Below, one piece after another: positions 7,310-14,460 of a stretch of DNA of 25,928 nucleotides. Position numbers and translations under genes: made by a program. This DNA comes from a virus. Location: IMG/VR virus record IMGVR_UViG_3300010885_047627, positions 1 to 25,928 of that record; one strand, written 5' to 3'. The notes under the pieces are model-generated. The model searched no databases, had not been told where the DNA came from, and saw only the letters and a program-made list of their open reading frames with translations. Within the stretch, counting starts at the first letter, position 1. Every line of letters starts with the position of its first letter.

Positions 7310-8061
7310 TGTTTACTCAACCCGGCGCAAGCCATCAACACAGCCTTGAAATATTGAATTTGTTGTACGAATACGATGACTTCATGGCCAGTATACAATC
7401 TGTAGTAGATCTTGGATGTGGCAACGGTGACGATTTGGCCTGGTGGGCCAGCCGAGCCACCCGAGACGAAGTACCCCAAGCGTTGAACATAGCCTGTACC
7501 GGTGTCGATCTGTTAGCAACCTCAACAGTGGGCCACCGTTACCCTAACATTGTGTATCAATCGGCCAATTTCGAAGGAGTTATTGCTCATCCTAAAAGGG
7601 GGTTTGACATACTGTGGTGCCACGATGCATTTCAATATGCACGTAATCCTCTGCAGACCTTGAACAATTGGTGGCACATGGCCAGTGAAGGTGCCATGCT
7701 GGTGTTGTCGGTTCCGGTTACACAGCGCATACATCATCGTCAACTGGCCTACGAATTACCGTCGGGTTGTTATTTTCATCACAGCATGGTCGGACTGATC
7801 TACATGCTGGCCAGCAACGGATGGGATTGTGGGGCCGGGTTTTTCAAACAACTGCCAACTGACCCCTGGATACATGCTGTGGTCTATAAAAGTCAGCACC
7901 CACCATTGGATCCACGCAACACCAATTGGCATCACTTGGCTGAACTGAATCTTTTACCTGACTCGGCCAATAGCAGCATATTTGCACACAATCATCTGCG
8001 GCAACAGGATCTAGTGGTGCCTTGGATGGATCGTACAAGGATCAGCATGCATGTTGGTTAA
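7306..8061 (+). CDS. SAM-dependent methyltransferase (class I)
   Basis: The 251-aa protein has class I motif I VVDLGCGNGDDL (residues 33-44), an acidic residue after the second strand (CTGVDLL) and a motif IV-like FDILWCHDAFQY. The fold resembles small-molecule or sugar methyltransferases of the Methyltransf_11/25 type. No DNA methyltransferase catalytic motif (DPPY or PCQ) is seen, so DNA is not the likely substrate. It overlaps uvsY by 4 bp (ATGA). The gene ends before the late promoter at 8084, and no terminator is visible between. Confidence 0.75.
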   Translation: MMFTQPGASHQHSLEILNLLYEYDDFMASIQSVVDLGCGNGDDLAWWASRATRDEVPQALNIACTGVDLLATSTVGHRYPNIVYQSANFEGVIAHPKRGFDILWCHDAFQYARNPLQTLNNWWHMASEGAMLVLSVPVTQRIHHRQLAYELPSGCYFHHSMVGLIYMLASNGWDCGAGFFKQLPTDPWIHAVVYKSQHPPLDPRNTNWHHLAELNLLPDSANSSIFAHNHLRQQDLVVPWMDRTRISMHVG

Positions 8062-8083
8062 ATATTTGCAATCAAATTTATCT

Positions 8084-8091
8084 GATAAATA
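8084..8091 (+). promoter_or_regulatory. Putative T4-type late promoter
   Basis: GATAAATA lies 28 bp before the ATG at 8112, with AGGGAG (8099-8104) between. A second TAAATA core, GTTAAATA at 8057-8064, lies 27 bp upstream and may be an additional or degenerate copy. Confidence 0.6.
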
Positions 8092-8111
8092 CCATACTAG
8101 GGAGATACAAA

Positions 8112-8591
8112 ATGATGACTAGAACCATTAAAGTAACAGGTTGGGCAATGGGATTTAGCCCGGCCATGATCATAGCAGACGTTGACGGTGAAACTGTGTT
8201 TTCGGGCCAGGTGGCACTCGAAGAAATGACCGATTCCAACCAGGAGCCAGATACTGCACCAGTGTTGTTCAGTTTTGAAGTTCCATTGGACTTCGACGGC
8301 ATCAAGAAAGTGTTTATTGCTGTGGATCAGGCTCCGGTGAGATTTGGATATGTTACAGCCAATCACACCGAAGTAGACATGATCACTCACATGGAAAACA
8401 CCGGACCCGACCGATTCGCTGACGTTTCATGTTTGATGTCCGGAGTGCGAGATGCTCGCGAAAATGTGTACATTGACGGAGTGTTGCAAACACCCAACCG
8501 CTTTGTTGGTGCAGGCACCTGGCATTGGGTAGTGCATCCTGGATCATCGTTTCAGCATGATCTTATTATTAACGACAACCGACCCGTCTAA
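8112..8591 (+). CDS. Late-expressed protein of unknown function (probably beta-rich)
   Basis: The 159-aa protein starts at ATG 8112 with AGGGAG 7 nt upstream; a second ATG follows at 8115. The frame is open upstream to 8022, but that part lies before the late promoter. The sequence is rich in alternating hydrophobic strands (TIKVTGWAMG, MIIADVDGETVF, VFIAVDQAPVRFGYV) and ends in a WHWVVHPGSSF segment, suggesting a beta-sandwich. A carbohydrate-binding-module-like or virion-accessory role is possible, but no signature is diagnostic. It is monocistronic, with its own late promoter and tandem terminators. Confidence 0.7.
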   Translation: MMTRTIKVTGWAMGFSPAMIIADVDGETVFSGQVALEEMTDSNQEPDTAPVLFSFEVPLDFDGIKKVFIAVDQAPVRFGYVTANHTEVDMITHMENTGPDRFADVSCLMSGVRDARENVYIDGVLQTPNRFVGAGTWHWVVHPGSSFQHDLIINDNRPV

Positions 8592-8622
8592 TTTATTGCT
8601 GGTTGGCCCAGCGCCCACCCCG

Positions 8623-8645
8623 GTAATACCAAAGTATTACTTTTT
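8623..8645 (+). terminator. Rho-independent terminator 1 after the 8112 gene
   Basis: GTAATAC (8623-8629) and GTATTAC (8634-8640) form a 7-bp stem with a 4-nt loop followed by five T. A further small hairpin, GCTGG/CCAGC (8598-8612), lies upstream. Confidence 0.75.
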
Positions 8646-8669
8646 AACCCTGCTGCCAGCAGGGTTTTT
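8646..8669 (+). terminator. Rho-independent terminator 2 after the 8112 gene
   Basis: AACCCTGCT (8646-8654) pairs with AGCAGGGTT (8658-8666) around GCC, followed by a T run (8665-8669). The next promoter's -35 starts two bases later. Confidence 0.85.
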
Positions 8670-8670
8670 G

Positions 8671-8699
8671 TTGACCAAAAAATCTCAAAATGCTATAAT
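8671..8699 (+). promoter_or_regulatory. Sigma70 extended -10 promoter P1 (leaderless)
   Basis: TTGACC (8671-8676), 17 bp, then TGC-TATAAT (-10 at 8694-8699). The expected +1 is 8706, exactly the A of the ATG, so the message should have no leader. Confidence 0.88.
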
Positions 8700-8705
8700 A
8701 CACAC

Positions 8706-8939
8706 ATGAAATTAGAAATTAACGAAACATTACAATGGGCCGGAGCAGTGTTTATCACTGCTGGACACGCTCTAAATGCTGTAGGCCCTGAAGCCTACCC
8801 TTACAACATTCTTGCATTTTTTGTAGGAACCCTGTTGTTTTTTGCCTGGACTGTGCGTGTTGCAAATAAACCACAAATGATGGTGAACATTGTGGCCATG
8901 GGCATCGGACTCAGTGGCTTGGTCAAAGCATTTGGTTGA
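8706..8939 (+). CDS. Small membrane protein, function unknown
   Basis: The 77-aa protein has three probable membrane segments (about residues 10-27, 33-50 and 58-75) separated by short loops, one with a PEAYPYN turn. There is no signal-peptide cleavage motif and no enzyme motif. It would sit in the host inner membrane. The ATG falls on the predicted transcription start of P1, so no Shine-Dalgarno is possible. The stop codon overlaps the -35 of the next promoter (TTGACC, 8936-8941). It looks like an early host-interaction protein by promoter class and size, which is inference. Confidence 0.8.
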   Translation: MKLEINETLQWAGAVFITAGHALNAVGPEAYPYNILAFFVGTLLFFAWTVRVANKPQMMVNIVAMGIGLSGLVKAFG

Positions 8940-8964
8940 CCAATAATTGCCCGAATGCTATAAT
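8936..8964 (+). promoter_or_regulatory. Sigma70 extended -10 promoter P2
   Basis: TTGACC (8936-8941), 17 bp, TGC-TATAAT (8959-8964), +1 near 8971. The -35 includes the stop codon of the membrane-protein gene. It is followed by a 24-nt leader with AGAGGG. Confidence 0.9.
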
Positions 8965-8994
8965 ACGGACATACAACGCAAAAGAGGGCAGATT

Positions 8995-9255
8995 ATGAAG
9001 GTAAAACTTTTTGTTACAGGTAATCAAAATTACATGTATTTCAAAAATAAATTGCCTACTAGGCGTTGGGATTACTGTGAGACAGCCCGTACAGTGACCA
9101 TTATCCCAGATCCAGTCAATGTGTATCAAGACGGTGAGTACGGTTTTGTAACAGTTTTTGGTCGCAAGATTTTTGTCAAATGTGACGGAAATCATTGGGA
9201 AATTGTTGGTGCTGAGAAATCAAAAAGTAATACTTTGGTAGTACTTGACCAATAA
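8995..9255 (+). CDS. Small protein of unknown function
   Basis: The 86-aa protein starts at ATG 8995, with AGAGGG (8983-8988) 6 nt upstream. The frame is open further upstream, but that part lies in the promoter. The sequence is mainly short beta strands (KVKLFVTG, TVTIIPD, YGFVTVFGRKIFVKC) with two Cys, and no known motif. It ends in VVLDQ, whose codons supply the -35 of the next promoter. Confidence 0.75.
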   Translation: MKVKLFVTGNQNYMYFKNKLPTRRWDYCETARTVTIIPDPVNVYQDGEYGFVTVFGRKIFVKCDGNHWEIVGAEKSKSNTLVVLDQ

Positions 9256-9273
9256 TTCCCAAAATGCTATAAT
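9245..9273 (+). promoter_or_regulatory. Sigma70 extended -10 promoter P3
   Basis: TTGACC (9245-9250), 17 bp, TGC-TATAAT (9268-9273), +1 near 9280. It is nearly identical to P2 from the -35 through the -10 and embedded in the end of the preceding gene. Confidence 0.9.
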
Positions 9274-9303
9274 AACCACATACAAAGCAAAAAGGAGCCA
9301 CTA

Positions 9304-9486
9304 ATGCAAATCGCAACAGCAGTCAAACAAATACAAAAAGAAGCAGAATTTCAAGGCATGGGCCTGTTGGAAACCTTGCAAGACATCAAACAACATGGTC
9401 GCATGATGTACAGTGAGCGCACAATGGAAGCGTTTGTTGTTTTTATGCAACAAGGGCAAGAACTGTTTGCTCCGGTTGACGAATAA
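9304..9486 (+). CDS. Small helical protein of unknown function
   Basis: The 60-aa protein starts at ATG 9304 with AAGGAG (9292-9297) upstream. It is predicted largely helical, rich in Gln, Met and Glu, with no motif. The last codons (VDE stop) form the -35 of promoter P4. Its reality rests on a dedicated strong promoter, a good ribosome site and gene spacing equal to its neighbours. Confidence 0.7.
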   Translation: MQIATAVKQIQKEAEFQGMGLLETLQDIKQHGRMMYSERTMEAFVVFMQQGQELFAPVDE

Positions 9487-9504
9487 TTCACGATTTGCTA
9501 TAAT
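9476..9504 (+). promoter_or_regulatory. Sigma70 extended -10 promoter P4
   Basis: TTGACG (9476-9481), 17 bp, TGC-TATAAT (9499-9504), +1 near 9511. It drives the AAA ATPase through a 37-nt leader with AAAGGAG (9535-9541). Confidence 0.88.
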
Positions 9505-9547
9505 AGACACATAAACAGTAAACAACCGCATTTCAAAGGAGCCAACC

Positions 9548-10582
9548 ATGAGTGCAATTCGAGTTATCAAAGGTGTGTATCGCAACCGACCCGTTCGCAA
9601 TATTGCTTTTAATCTAGTGTCAGGTTATCAAACTGGCGCCAAAGGTAATTTTGTGACAGTAGAAAACAATGGGACATTTGCAAATTGTCCCGACACCATC
9701 CGCATCAAAGTCAACAACATCAAAGACATCGAGTATGTCAATGGAGAAGCAGTGAGTAACAACAACACCGTGGCATTTGTTGCCCCCCAAACTGAAACTG
9801 AAACTGAAACCGAAGATCAAATCATGACTCGTATTCGCGAGCGTTTTGACATCTTGAATGAGATGACAAAGGCTTGTGTCAACGGTGACATCCGTGCTAT
9901 GATTGTGTCAGGTCCTCCTGGCGTGGGCAAGAGCTTTGGCGTCGAGCGTGAGATTGAGAAAGCCACCTTGTTTGACAAATTAGCAGGCAAGCGCCTCCGT
10001 GCCGAAGTTGTCAAAGGTAGTGCAACACCCATTGGTTTGTATCAAACACTGTACAAATTCTCAGATGCCAATTGTGTATTGGTGTTTGATGACTGTGACT
10101 CAATCTTGCTTGATGACGTAGCCTTGAACTTGTTGAAGGGTGCTCTTGACTCGGGCAAGAAACGCACAATTTCATGGTTGAGTGAGTCTAGTGCTCTGCG
10201 CCGTGAAGGCATCCCTGATCGTTTCGAGTTCAAGGGTTCGGTAATCTTTATCACCAACTTGAAGTTCGACACAATGAAATCGCAAAAGTTGCGTGATCAC
10301 TTGGATGCATTGCAATCACGCTGTCACTATCTTGACTTGACACTGGACACCATGCGTGACAAAGTGTTGCGTATCAAACAGATTGCCCGAGACGGCGTGT
10401 TGTTTTCAGACTATGATTTTGAACCCTGTGTGCAGGACGAGATTGTGGAGTTTATGGAAGCCAATCAGAATCGTTTGCGTGAGATGAGCTTGCGTATGGC
10501 GTTAAAGATTGCAGACTTGCGCAAGAGCTTCGCAGGCAACTGGAAGCGCATGGCTGAAACAACTTGTATGAAGAGTGCCTAA
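9548..10582 (+). CDS. AAA-family ATPase
   Basis: The 344-aa protein has Walker A GPPGVGKS (residues 122-129), Walker B VLVFDDCD (177-184) and a sensor-1-like FITN (234-237). The C-terminal helices (LREMSLRMALKIADL) resemble an AAA lid. An N-terminal part of about 80 residues, rich in strands, is joined by a TETETETE linker encoded by a 6-bp tandem repeat (9791-9814). Similar ATPases occur in marine T4-like phages, where their role is unclear; a DNA-remodelling or chaperone function is possible. It has no clear RuvB, Lon or clamp-loader identity. An internal ATG at 9824 could make the ATPase part alone. Confidence 0.82.
   Translation: MSAIRVIKGVYRNRPVRNIAFNLVSGYQTGAKGNFVTVENNGTFANCPDTIRIKVNNIKDIEYVNGEAVSNNNTVAFVAPQTETETETEDQIMTRIRERFDILNEMTKACVNGDIRAMIVSGPPGVGKSFGVEREIEKATLFDKLAGKRLRAEVVKGSATPIGLYQTLYKFSDANCVLVFDDCDSILLDDVALNLLKGALDSGKKRTISWLSESSALRREGIPDRFEFKGSVIFITNLKFDTMKSQKLRDHLDALQSRCHYLDLTLDTMRDKVLRIKQIARDGVLFSDYDFEPCVQDEIVEFMEANQNRLREMSLRMALKIADLRKSFAGNWKRMAETTCMKSA
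9791..9814 (+). repeat. Hexanucleotide tandem repeat (ACTGAA x3 + ACCGAA)
   Basis: Four direct 6-bp units encode the Thr-Glu repeats of the ATPase linker. Unit-number changes would keep the reading frame. Confidence 0.85.
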
Positions 10583-10583
10583 C

Positions 10584-10673
10584 ATGGCTTGGCTTGCTGT
10601 GCTACTGTTGGTCTTTGTAGGTGAGCCTTGGTTAGCATTGATGTTGGCATTTTTTATTTTGATACTTGAGTGA
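10584..10673 (+). CDS. Possible 29-aa membrane microprotein
   Basis: An ATG one base after the ATPase stop opens 29 codons ending TGA 10671-10673. The product is strongly hydrophobic (WLAVLLLVFVGEPW, then LALMLAFFILILE), fitting one or two short membrane segments around a Gly-Glu-Pro turn. It would be translated from the P4 message, with only a weak AAGAG upstream. It ends 6 nt before a terminator hairpin. The even hydrophobicity and exact fit between gene and terminator support it; no homologue is known to me. Confidence 0.5.
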   Translation: MAWLAVLLLVFVGEPWLALMLAFFILILE

Positions 10674-10678
10674 GTTTT

Positions 10679-10713
10679 ACCCTGGGGATTGGTTGGCTCC
10701 GCCCCGGGTTTTT
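10679..10713 (+). terminator. GC-rich terminator-like hairpin
   Basis: ACCC-T-GGGG (10679-10687) pairs with CCCCGGGT (10702-10709) with one bulged base, followed by a T run to 10713. Confidence 0.6.
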
Positions 10714-10715
10714 AC

Positions 10716-10741
10716 ACAGGCTCTTCGGAGCCTGTTTTTTT
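10716..10741 (+). terminator. Strong rho-independent terminator with TTCG loop
   Basis: ACAGGCTC (10716-10723), TTCG loop, GAGCCTGT (10728-10735), then seven T. The T run flows into the -35 (TTGACT, 10740-10745) of the next promoter. Confidence 0.9.
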
Positions 10742-10768
10742 GACTTTGCACCACAATAAGTATATACT
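10740..10768 (+). promoter_or_regulatory. Sigma70 promoter for the 10774 gene (leaderless)
   Basis: TTGACT (10740-10745), 17 bp, TATACT (10763-10768). The ATG begins 6 nt past the last base of the -10, at or within one base of the predicted start, so the transcript is essentially leaderless. Confidence 0.78.
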
Positions 10769-10773
10769 ATTAC

Positions 10774-11613
10774 ATGATCAAAGTCTATTTCCCGCCAGGG
10801 TGTTACGGTACGTATCTGTCTCGGTGCCTCTATAACTATACCAATTTGAGAAAGGCATCATTTGAAGAATTTGCATTCAACAATGACGGAAGCAGTCATC
10901 AGTTTTGGTCAAAGAAAGAGGCACTACTGCCAATTATTCAGTACGGTCATATCAACACCTTGGACTTGAGTATCCATGCTGAGCAAGTTGTTGTTGTTCT
11001 TCCCTGTCAGGAGCATAGACTGGACTACTACAACAATCATCTTTTTAAACATCAACAAGGTCATTTGATAGAGTATATTTCAAGTCATTTTTCACAGGAT
11101 CAAGCAGATCACAAACTCAGAACACAATGGAATTACCTTAGTGGGTTTGATCACAATGTGCCACGGTGGATCATGAGAGAATGGTGCTCGTTTTGGATCT
11201 CGGATGTGCTAAACGAATCGTACGACTCAACAAAGTATTCCAAATTAAAATTTACAGCGTCACTTGATACCCAGGACATATTTGATAACTACATAGTCAC
11301 TTTCCAGGACATTGTATCAAAACTGGGCTTGACTATCACAGTTGATATTAGTATAATACACAATCAGCATTGTGAATTTTTAAACTTGCAAAAATTCCAC
11401 AACAGTCAAGTCAGGTGCCAACAATATGTACGTGATTTGCTTGCCGAGGAAAGCGGTACAATGATTGTGCAAAGTATTTTTGATGAAGCATACCTACAAC
11501 ATCTGTTGCGACAGAACTATATTGAAATACAGTGTGATGGACTTGATGAATTTCCATCAACTGTACAACAGCTCAGAACTATAACATATGAAACAAGCAA
11601 CAATCGTAATTAA
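10774..11613 (+). CDS. P-loop/sulfotransferase-like protein, function uncertain
   Basis: The 279-aa protein opens with a strand and a loop, IKVYFPPGCYGTYLSRCL (residues 2-19), positioned like the PAPS-binding loop of sulfotransferases. It is similar in layout to the start of the 16488 product (IVCYPSYAGAKFLINCL). The rest, including VPRWIMREWCSFWI, has no firm motif, and the second PAPS motif (R-x-P-x-x-R) is not evident. It may therefore be a diverged sulfotransferase or an unrelated P-loop-like fold. It is transcribed from a leaderless promoter and overlaps uvsW by 26 bp. Confidence 0.45.
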   Translation: MIKVYFPPGCYGTYLSRCLYNYTNLRKASFEEFAFNNDGSSHQFWSKKEALLPIIQYGHINTLDLSIHAEQVVVVLPCQEHRLDYYNNHLFKHQQGHLIEYISSHFSQDQADHKLRTQWNYLSGFDHNVPRWIMREWCSFWISDVLNESYDSTKYSKLKFTASLDTQDIFDNYIVTFQDIVSKLGLTITVDISIIHNQHCEFLNLQKFHNSQVRCQQYVRDLLAEESGTMIVQSIFDEAYLQHLLRQNYIEIQCDGLDEFPSTVQQLRTITYETSNNRN

Positions 11614-13048
11614 GGACGAAGTCAACATCAAGATCGAAGGCCTAGAACTGGATGCTCGCAGAGCTTTGGTTACGGCCTTCAAATACGACGTGCCCGGTGC
11701 TAGATACCTGCCGGCAGTGAGACTTGGTCGTTGGGATGGCAAGGTCAGTTACTTCCAACTGGGCGGATCAACCTATGTGAATCTCTTGCCAGACATTATT
11801 CCTATCTTGGAACGTTTCAACTACAACATTGAACTGGATGATCAAAGAGACTATTCGGTCAACTTTGAGTTTGCACCTGTGGATGAATCCACGTTCAATC
11901 ATGTGCTGTGGCCCAAAGGGCATCCCAAGGCCGGACAACCGGTTGAACTACGTGATTATCAGGTGGAGATCATCAACAACTTTTTGTATAGTCCGCAGTG
12001 TATTCAGGAAATTGCCACCGGGGCTGGCAAGACTGTGATCACAGCAGCACTGAGCAATGCAGTTGCACACTTGGGCCGAAGCGTTGTGATTGTGCCCAAC
12101 AAGAGTCTTGTGACACAAACCGAAGCCGACTATGTCAACATGCAACAGGATGTGGGCGTGTACTTTGGTGATCGCAAAGAATACGGCCGGCAACACACAA
12201 TTTGTACCTGGCAAAGCCTCAATGTGTTGTTGAAAAATACACAGAACGGAACAGGCGACATAACTATACAAGAGTTTTTGGAAGATGTGGTGTGTGTGAT
12301 CGTGGATGAAGTACACATGGCCAAAGCGGATGCATTGAAAACCCTGTTGACTGGTGTAATGAGTCGCATTCCTCTACGCTGGGGACTGACAGGAACCATA
12401 CCCAAAGAACCGTTTGAATCTCAGGCGTTAAAATGCAGTTTGGGCCCAGTTATCAATCAACTCACAGCCAGCGAGCTACAGGATCGCGGTGTGTTGGCTC
12501 AGTGCCACGTGAACATAGTACAACTGATGGATCATGCTGAGTTTTCCAATTATCAAAGTGAACTTAAATTTTTATTGGAAGAACCTGATCGATTGGATGC
12601 CATTGCCAAGTTGGTTCAACAGGTCAATTTGACCGGCAACACCTTGGTCTTGGTGGATCGCATTGCTGCCGGTCAGGGCCTGCTGGCACGGCTGGATGGC
12701 AGTGCAGTCATGGTGTCGGGTGCTACAAAAGCAAAGGATCGACAGGATGAATATGATGAAGTGGCCATCAGCGATGGCAAGATTATTGTGGCGACTTACG
12801 GTGTGGCCGCTGTGGGTATTAATATTCCTCGCATCTTTAATCTGGTTCTTGTGGAACCCGGAAAGAGCTTTGTTAGGGTTATCCAATCTATTGGACGCGG
12901 TATTAGGAAAGCGGAAGACAAGGAACATGTACAGATCTGGGACATAACCAGTACCTGCAAATTTGCCAAACGGCACTTGACCAAACGCAAACAATTTTAT
13001 CAAGAAGCCAATTATCCTTATACACAGGAAAAATTAGAATGGAAATAA
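11588..13048 (+). CDS. uvsW: UvsW-like SF2 DNA helicase
   Basis: The 486-aa protein (T4 UvsW is 503 aa) has an N-terminal substrate domain, then RDYQ (residues 122-125), Walker A ATGAGKT (143-149), DEVH (240-243), motif III-like GLTGT (266-270) and motif VI QSIGRGIRK. The family unwinds branched DNA, regresses forks and ends origin-dependent replication through R-loop removal. It overlaps the preceding gene by 26 bp and the SGNH gene by 10 bp. No other gene in the window has this motif series. Confidence 0.92.
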   Translation: MKQATIVIKDEVNIKIEGLELDARRALVTAFKYDVPGARYLPAVRLGRWDGKVSYFQLGGSTYVNLLPDIIPILERFNYNIELDDQRDYSVNFEFAPVDESTFNHVLWPKGHPKAGQPVELRDYQVEIINNFLYSPQCIQEIATGAGKTVITAALSNAVAHLGRSVVIVPNKSLVTQTEADYVNMQQDVGVYFGDRKEYGRQHTICTWQSLNVLLKNTQNGTGDITIQEFLEDVVCVIVDEVHMAKADALKTLLTGVMSRIPLRWGLTGTIPKEPFESQALKCSLGPVINQLTASELQDRGVLAQCHVNIVQLMDHAEFSNYQSELKFLLEEPDRLDAIAKLVQQVNLTGNTLVLVDRIAAGQGLLARLDGSAVMVSGATKAKDRQDEYDEVAISDGKIIVATYGVAAVGINIPRIFNLVLVEPGKSFVRVIQSIGRGIRKAEDKEHVQIWDITSTCKFAKRHLTKRKQFYQEANYPYTQEKLEWK

Positions 13049-13725
13049 CGCCCAAAATAGTTGTGTGTGGTGACAGTTTTTGTTCGGCCGACTGGCGCGA
13101 AAAGGATCACTTCAGTCAAATTTTAGAGAATCAGTACGGTTATTCAGTCACCAACTTGGCTCGCGGCGGTGCAAGCACAGTGTTGATCTGTTTTCAGCTA
13201 CAACAGGCCATTGCCTTGGCGCCGGACATAGTGGTGCATTCTCGCACGGCCGCGGGCCGCATAGAAATCCCCATGCCCGGCAAACGATTTAGATCCGACC
13301 TGGGATTGAAAAATTTCATCTATGCTAACCATTTTGAACTGTCGGCTCGTGGGCCCTATGCGGGCGATCTTGATGCAGCAATCTACGCCAACAACGTTCA
13401 GTCCATGGTCAACAACAGAGATCCGATGGAGTTTCTCAAGCTGTCAGACGAAGTCAAAACAGCCGTACAACTGTACGTGACACACATGCATGACTATCAT
13501 TTGAAAACCGAGACCGATGGTTGGCTCTATGAATATTGGGAATCCAAACTGGCGGCCAATCACATTCGATCAATTCCGTTTGACACAGTGGGTCAAGAGG
13601 CCTACGAGTTTAACGAACGAATACCACGCTATCCTAAAATTTATCATACTGACCGTGCCACGCAAGAGCAGGTGGCCAAAAATATACACCAACAGATACA
13701 GGCAAAGGTCGCAATTACTCAGTGA
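13039..13725 (+). CDS. SGNH/GDSL-type hydrolase-like protein
   Basis: The 228-aa protein has block I VVCGDSFCS (nucleophile Ser13 in GDSF), a block II-like ARGGAST (residues 41-47), and a C-terminal KIYHTDRATQEQVAKNI that may hold the catalytic His. Block III is not clear. SGNH enzymes remove or transfer acyl groups on sugars, lipids or polymers. AGGAA lies upstream of the ATG within the end of uvsW. Another SGNH gene of similar design sits after the helicase at 21387. The substrate is unknown; surface-glycan deacylation is plausible in this context. Confidence 0.65.
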   Translation: MEITPKIVVCGDSFCSADWREKDHFSQILENQYGYSVTNLARGGASTVLICFQLQQAIALAPDIVVHSRTAAGRIEIPMPGKRFRSDLGLKNFIYANHFELSARGPYAGDLDAAIYANNVQSMVNNRDPMEFLKLSDEVKTAVQLYVTHMHDYHLKTETDGWLYEYWESKLAANHIRSIPFDTVGQEAYEFNERIPRYPKIYHTDRATQEQVAKNIHQQIQAKVAITQ

Positions 13726-13729
13726 TGTC

Positions 13730-13738
13730 TGTTATAAT
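13730..13738 (+). promoter_or_regulatory. Extended -10 promoter for the 13745 gene (leaderless)
   Basis: TGT-TATAAT has its -10 at 13733-13738. No good -35 lies 17 bp upstream, as is common with extended -10 promoters. The predicted +1 (13745) is the A of the ATG. Confidence 0.68.
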
Positions 13739-13744
13739 ACACAT

Positions 13745-14245
13745 ATGAAAATATTGACCTTAGACAACCAGCCATTTGACCTAGACCATCTTCCTGAGGA
13801 AGTGGACGACATGCGATTTGCCATATTTGACAACAGCGACCCCAAGGATCCTGACTATTATTATATTCCGTTGATCTTTTTGGAAAGTTTCACAGCGCCG
13901 GCCCTGGTGTTGCGCATAGGACCGTATCGGGTCAGAATGCCGGTGGATTGGCAAATCTTGATCGGCGAGCCTGACATTGGCGACCTTGAAGTATTGCCGT
14001 TGACATCAATCAATGATCGCGGATTCAAAGCATTTCAATTCAATCCACTCAGCAGTTTTAGGCCCAGTTTTTTAGACATCGAGATCCTGGATGTGTATCA
14101 AGAGGTAGTATGGTATGCTCCTAAATTAAAAAATGGACAGATGTTGTGTGTGCCATTGGAAGACACGGAAGAGTCGGCCTGTGTGTACTTTGTCAAAGAC
14201 ATCAGTCGCAACTGTGAAGTGGTGGATTACAACAAGGCTTGGTAA
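13745..14245 (+). CDS. Conserved T4-like phage protein, function unknown
   Basis: The 166-aa protein starts at ATG 13745, on the predicted transcription start; the longer open frame upstream overlaps the SGNH gene and is not needed. It is rich in Pro, Asp and aromatic residues (PDYYYIPLIFLESF, RIGPYRVRMPVDWQ, DLEVLPLTSINDRGF). I recall closely similar proteins in marine T4-like phages near replication genes, with no assigned role. There is no catalytic motif. It overlaps the next ATG at its stop (TAATG). Confidence 0.8.
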   Translation: MKILTLDNQPFDLDHLPEEVDDMRFAIFDNSDPKDPDYYYIPLIFLESFTAPALVLRIGPYRVRMPVDWQILIGEPDIGDLEVLPLTSINDRGFKAFQFNPLSSFRPSFLDIEILDVYQEVVWYAPKLKNGQMLCVPLEDTEESACVYFVKDISRNCEVVDYNKAW

Positions 14246-14460
14246 TGTCATCTACCGACTACGATCCAGTGAGCGGACATCAAATTGACTATGACAAACG
14301 AACTGCAGATGGTAGGCCCTTGTTTGATCACATCCAGGAAAATAAAATGTGGGGCGAAATTCGTAGAATGGCTCGAACCAATCCTGCTTTACAAGATGCT
14401 GTAGACCGTGTTATAATGATATACCGATTAAGCAAAGTAAACAAAAAAAGTGAGCGATAA
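14245..14460 (+). CDS. Small protein of unknown function
   Basis: The 71-aa protein starts at ATG 14245 within TAATG, with AAGG at 14234-14237. It is mostly helical and charged (DKRTADGRPLFDHIQENKMWGEI) with a basic C-terminus. No motif is recognised. Tight packing in the conserved-unknown / clamp-loader-like series suggests a replication-associated role, which is inference. A TATAAT-like string (14412-14417) occurs inside it but has no supporting -35. Confidence 0.7.
   Translation: MSSTDYDPVSGHQIDYDKRTADGRPLFDHIQENKMWGEIRRMARTNPALQDAVDRVIMIYRLSKVNKKSER

Noticed and set aside
11948-13003. Several minus-strand open frames inside uvsW
   Set aside because: They are antisense shadows of a well-supported helicase gene.
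13517-13744. Upstream extension of the 13745 frame
   Set aside because: It overlaps the SGNH gene out of frame, and the extended -10 promoter places transcription start at ATG 13745.
14412-14417. TATAAT inside the 14245 gene as a promoter for the gp62-like gene
   Set aside because: There is no matching -35 or TGn extension, and the distance to the start does not match the leaderless spacing seen elsewhere.
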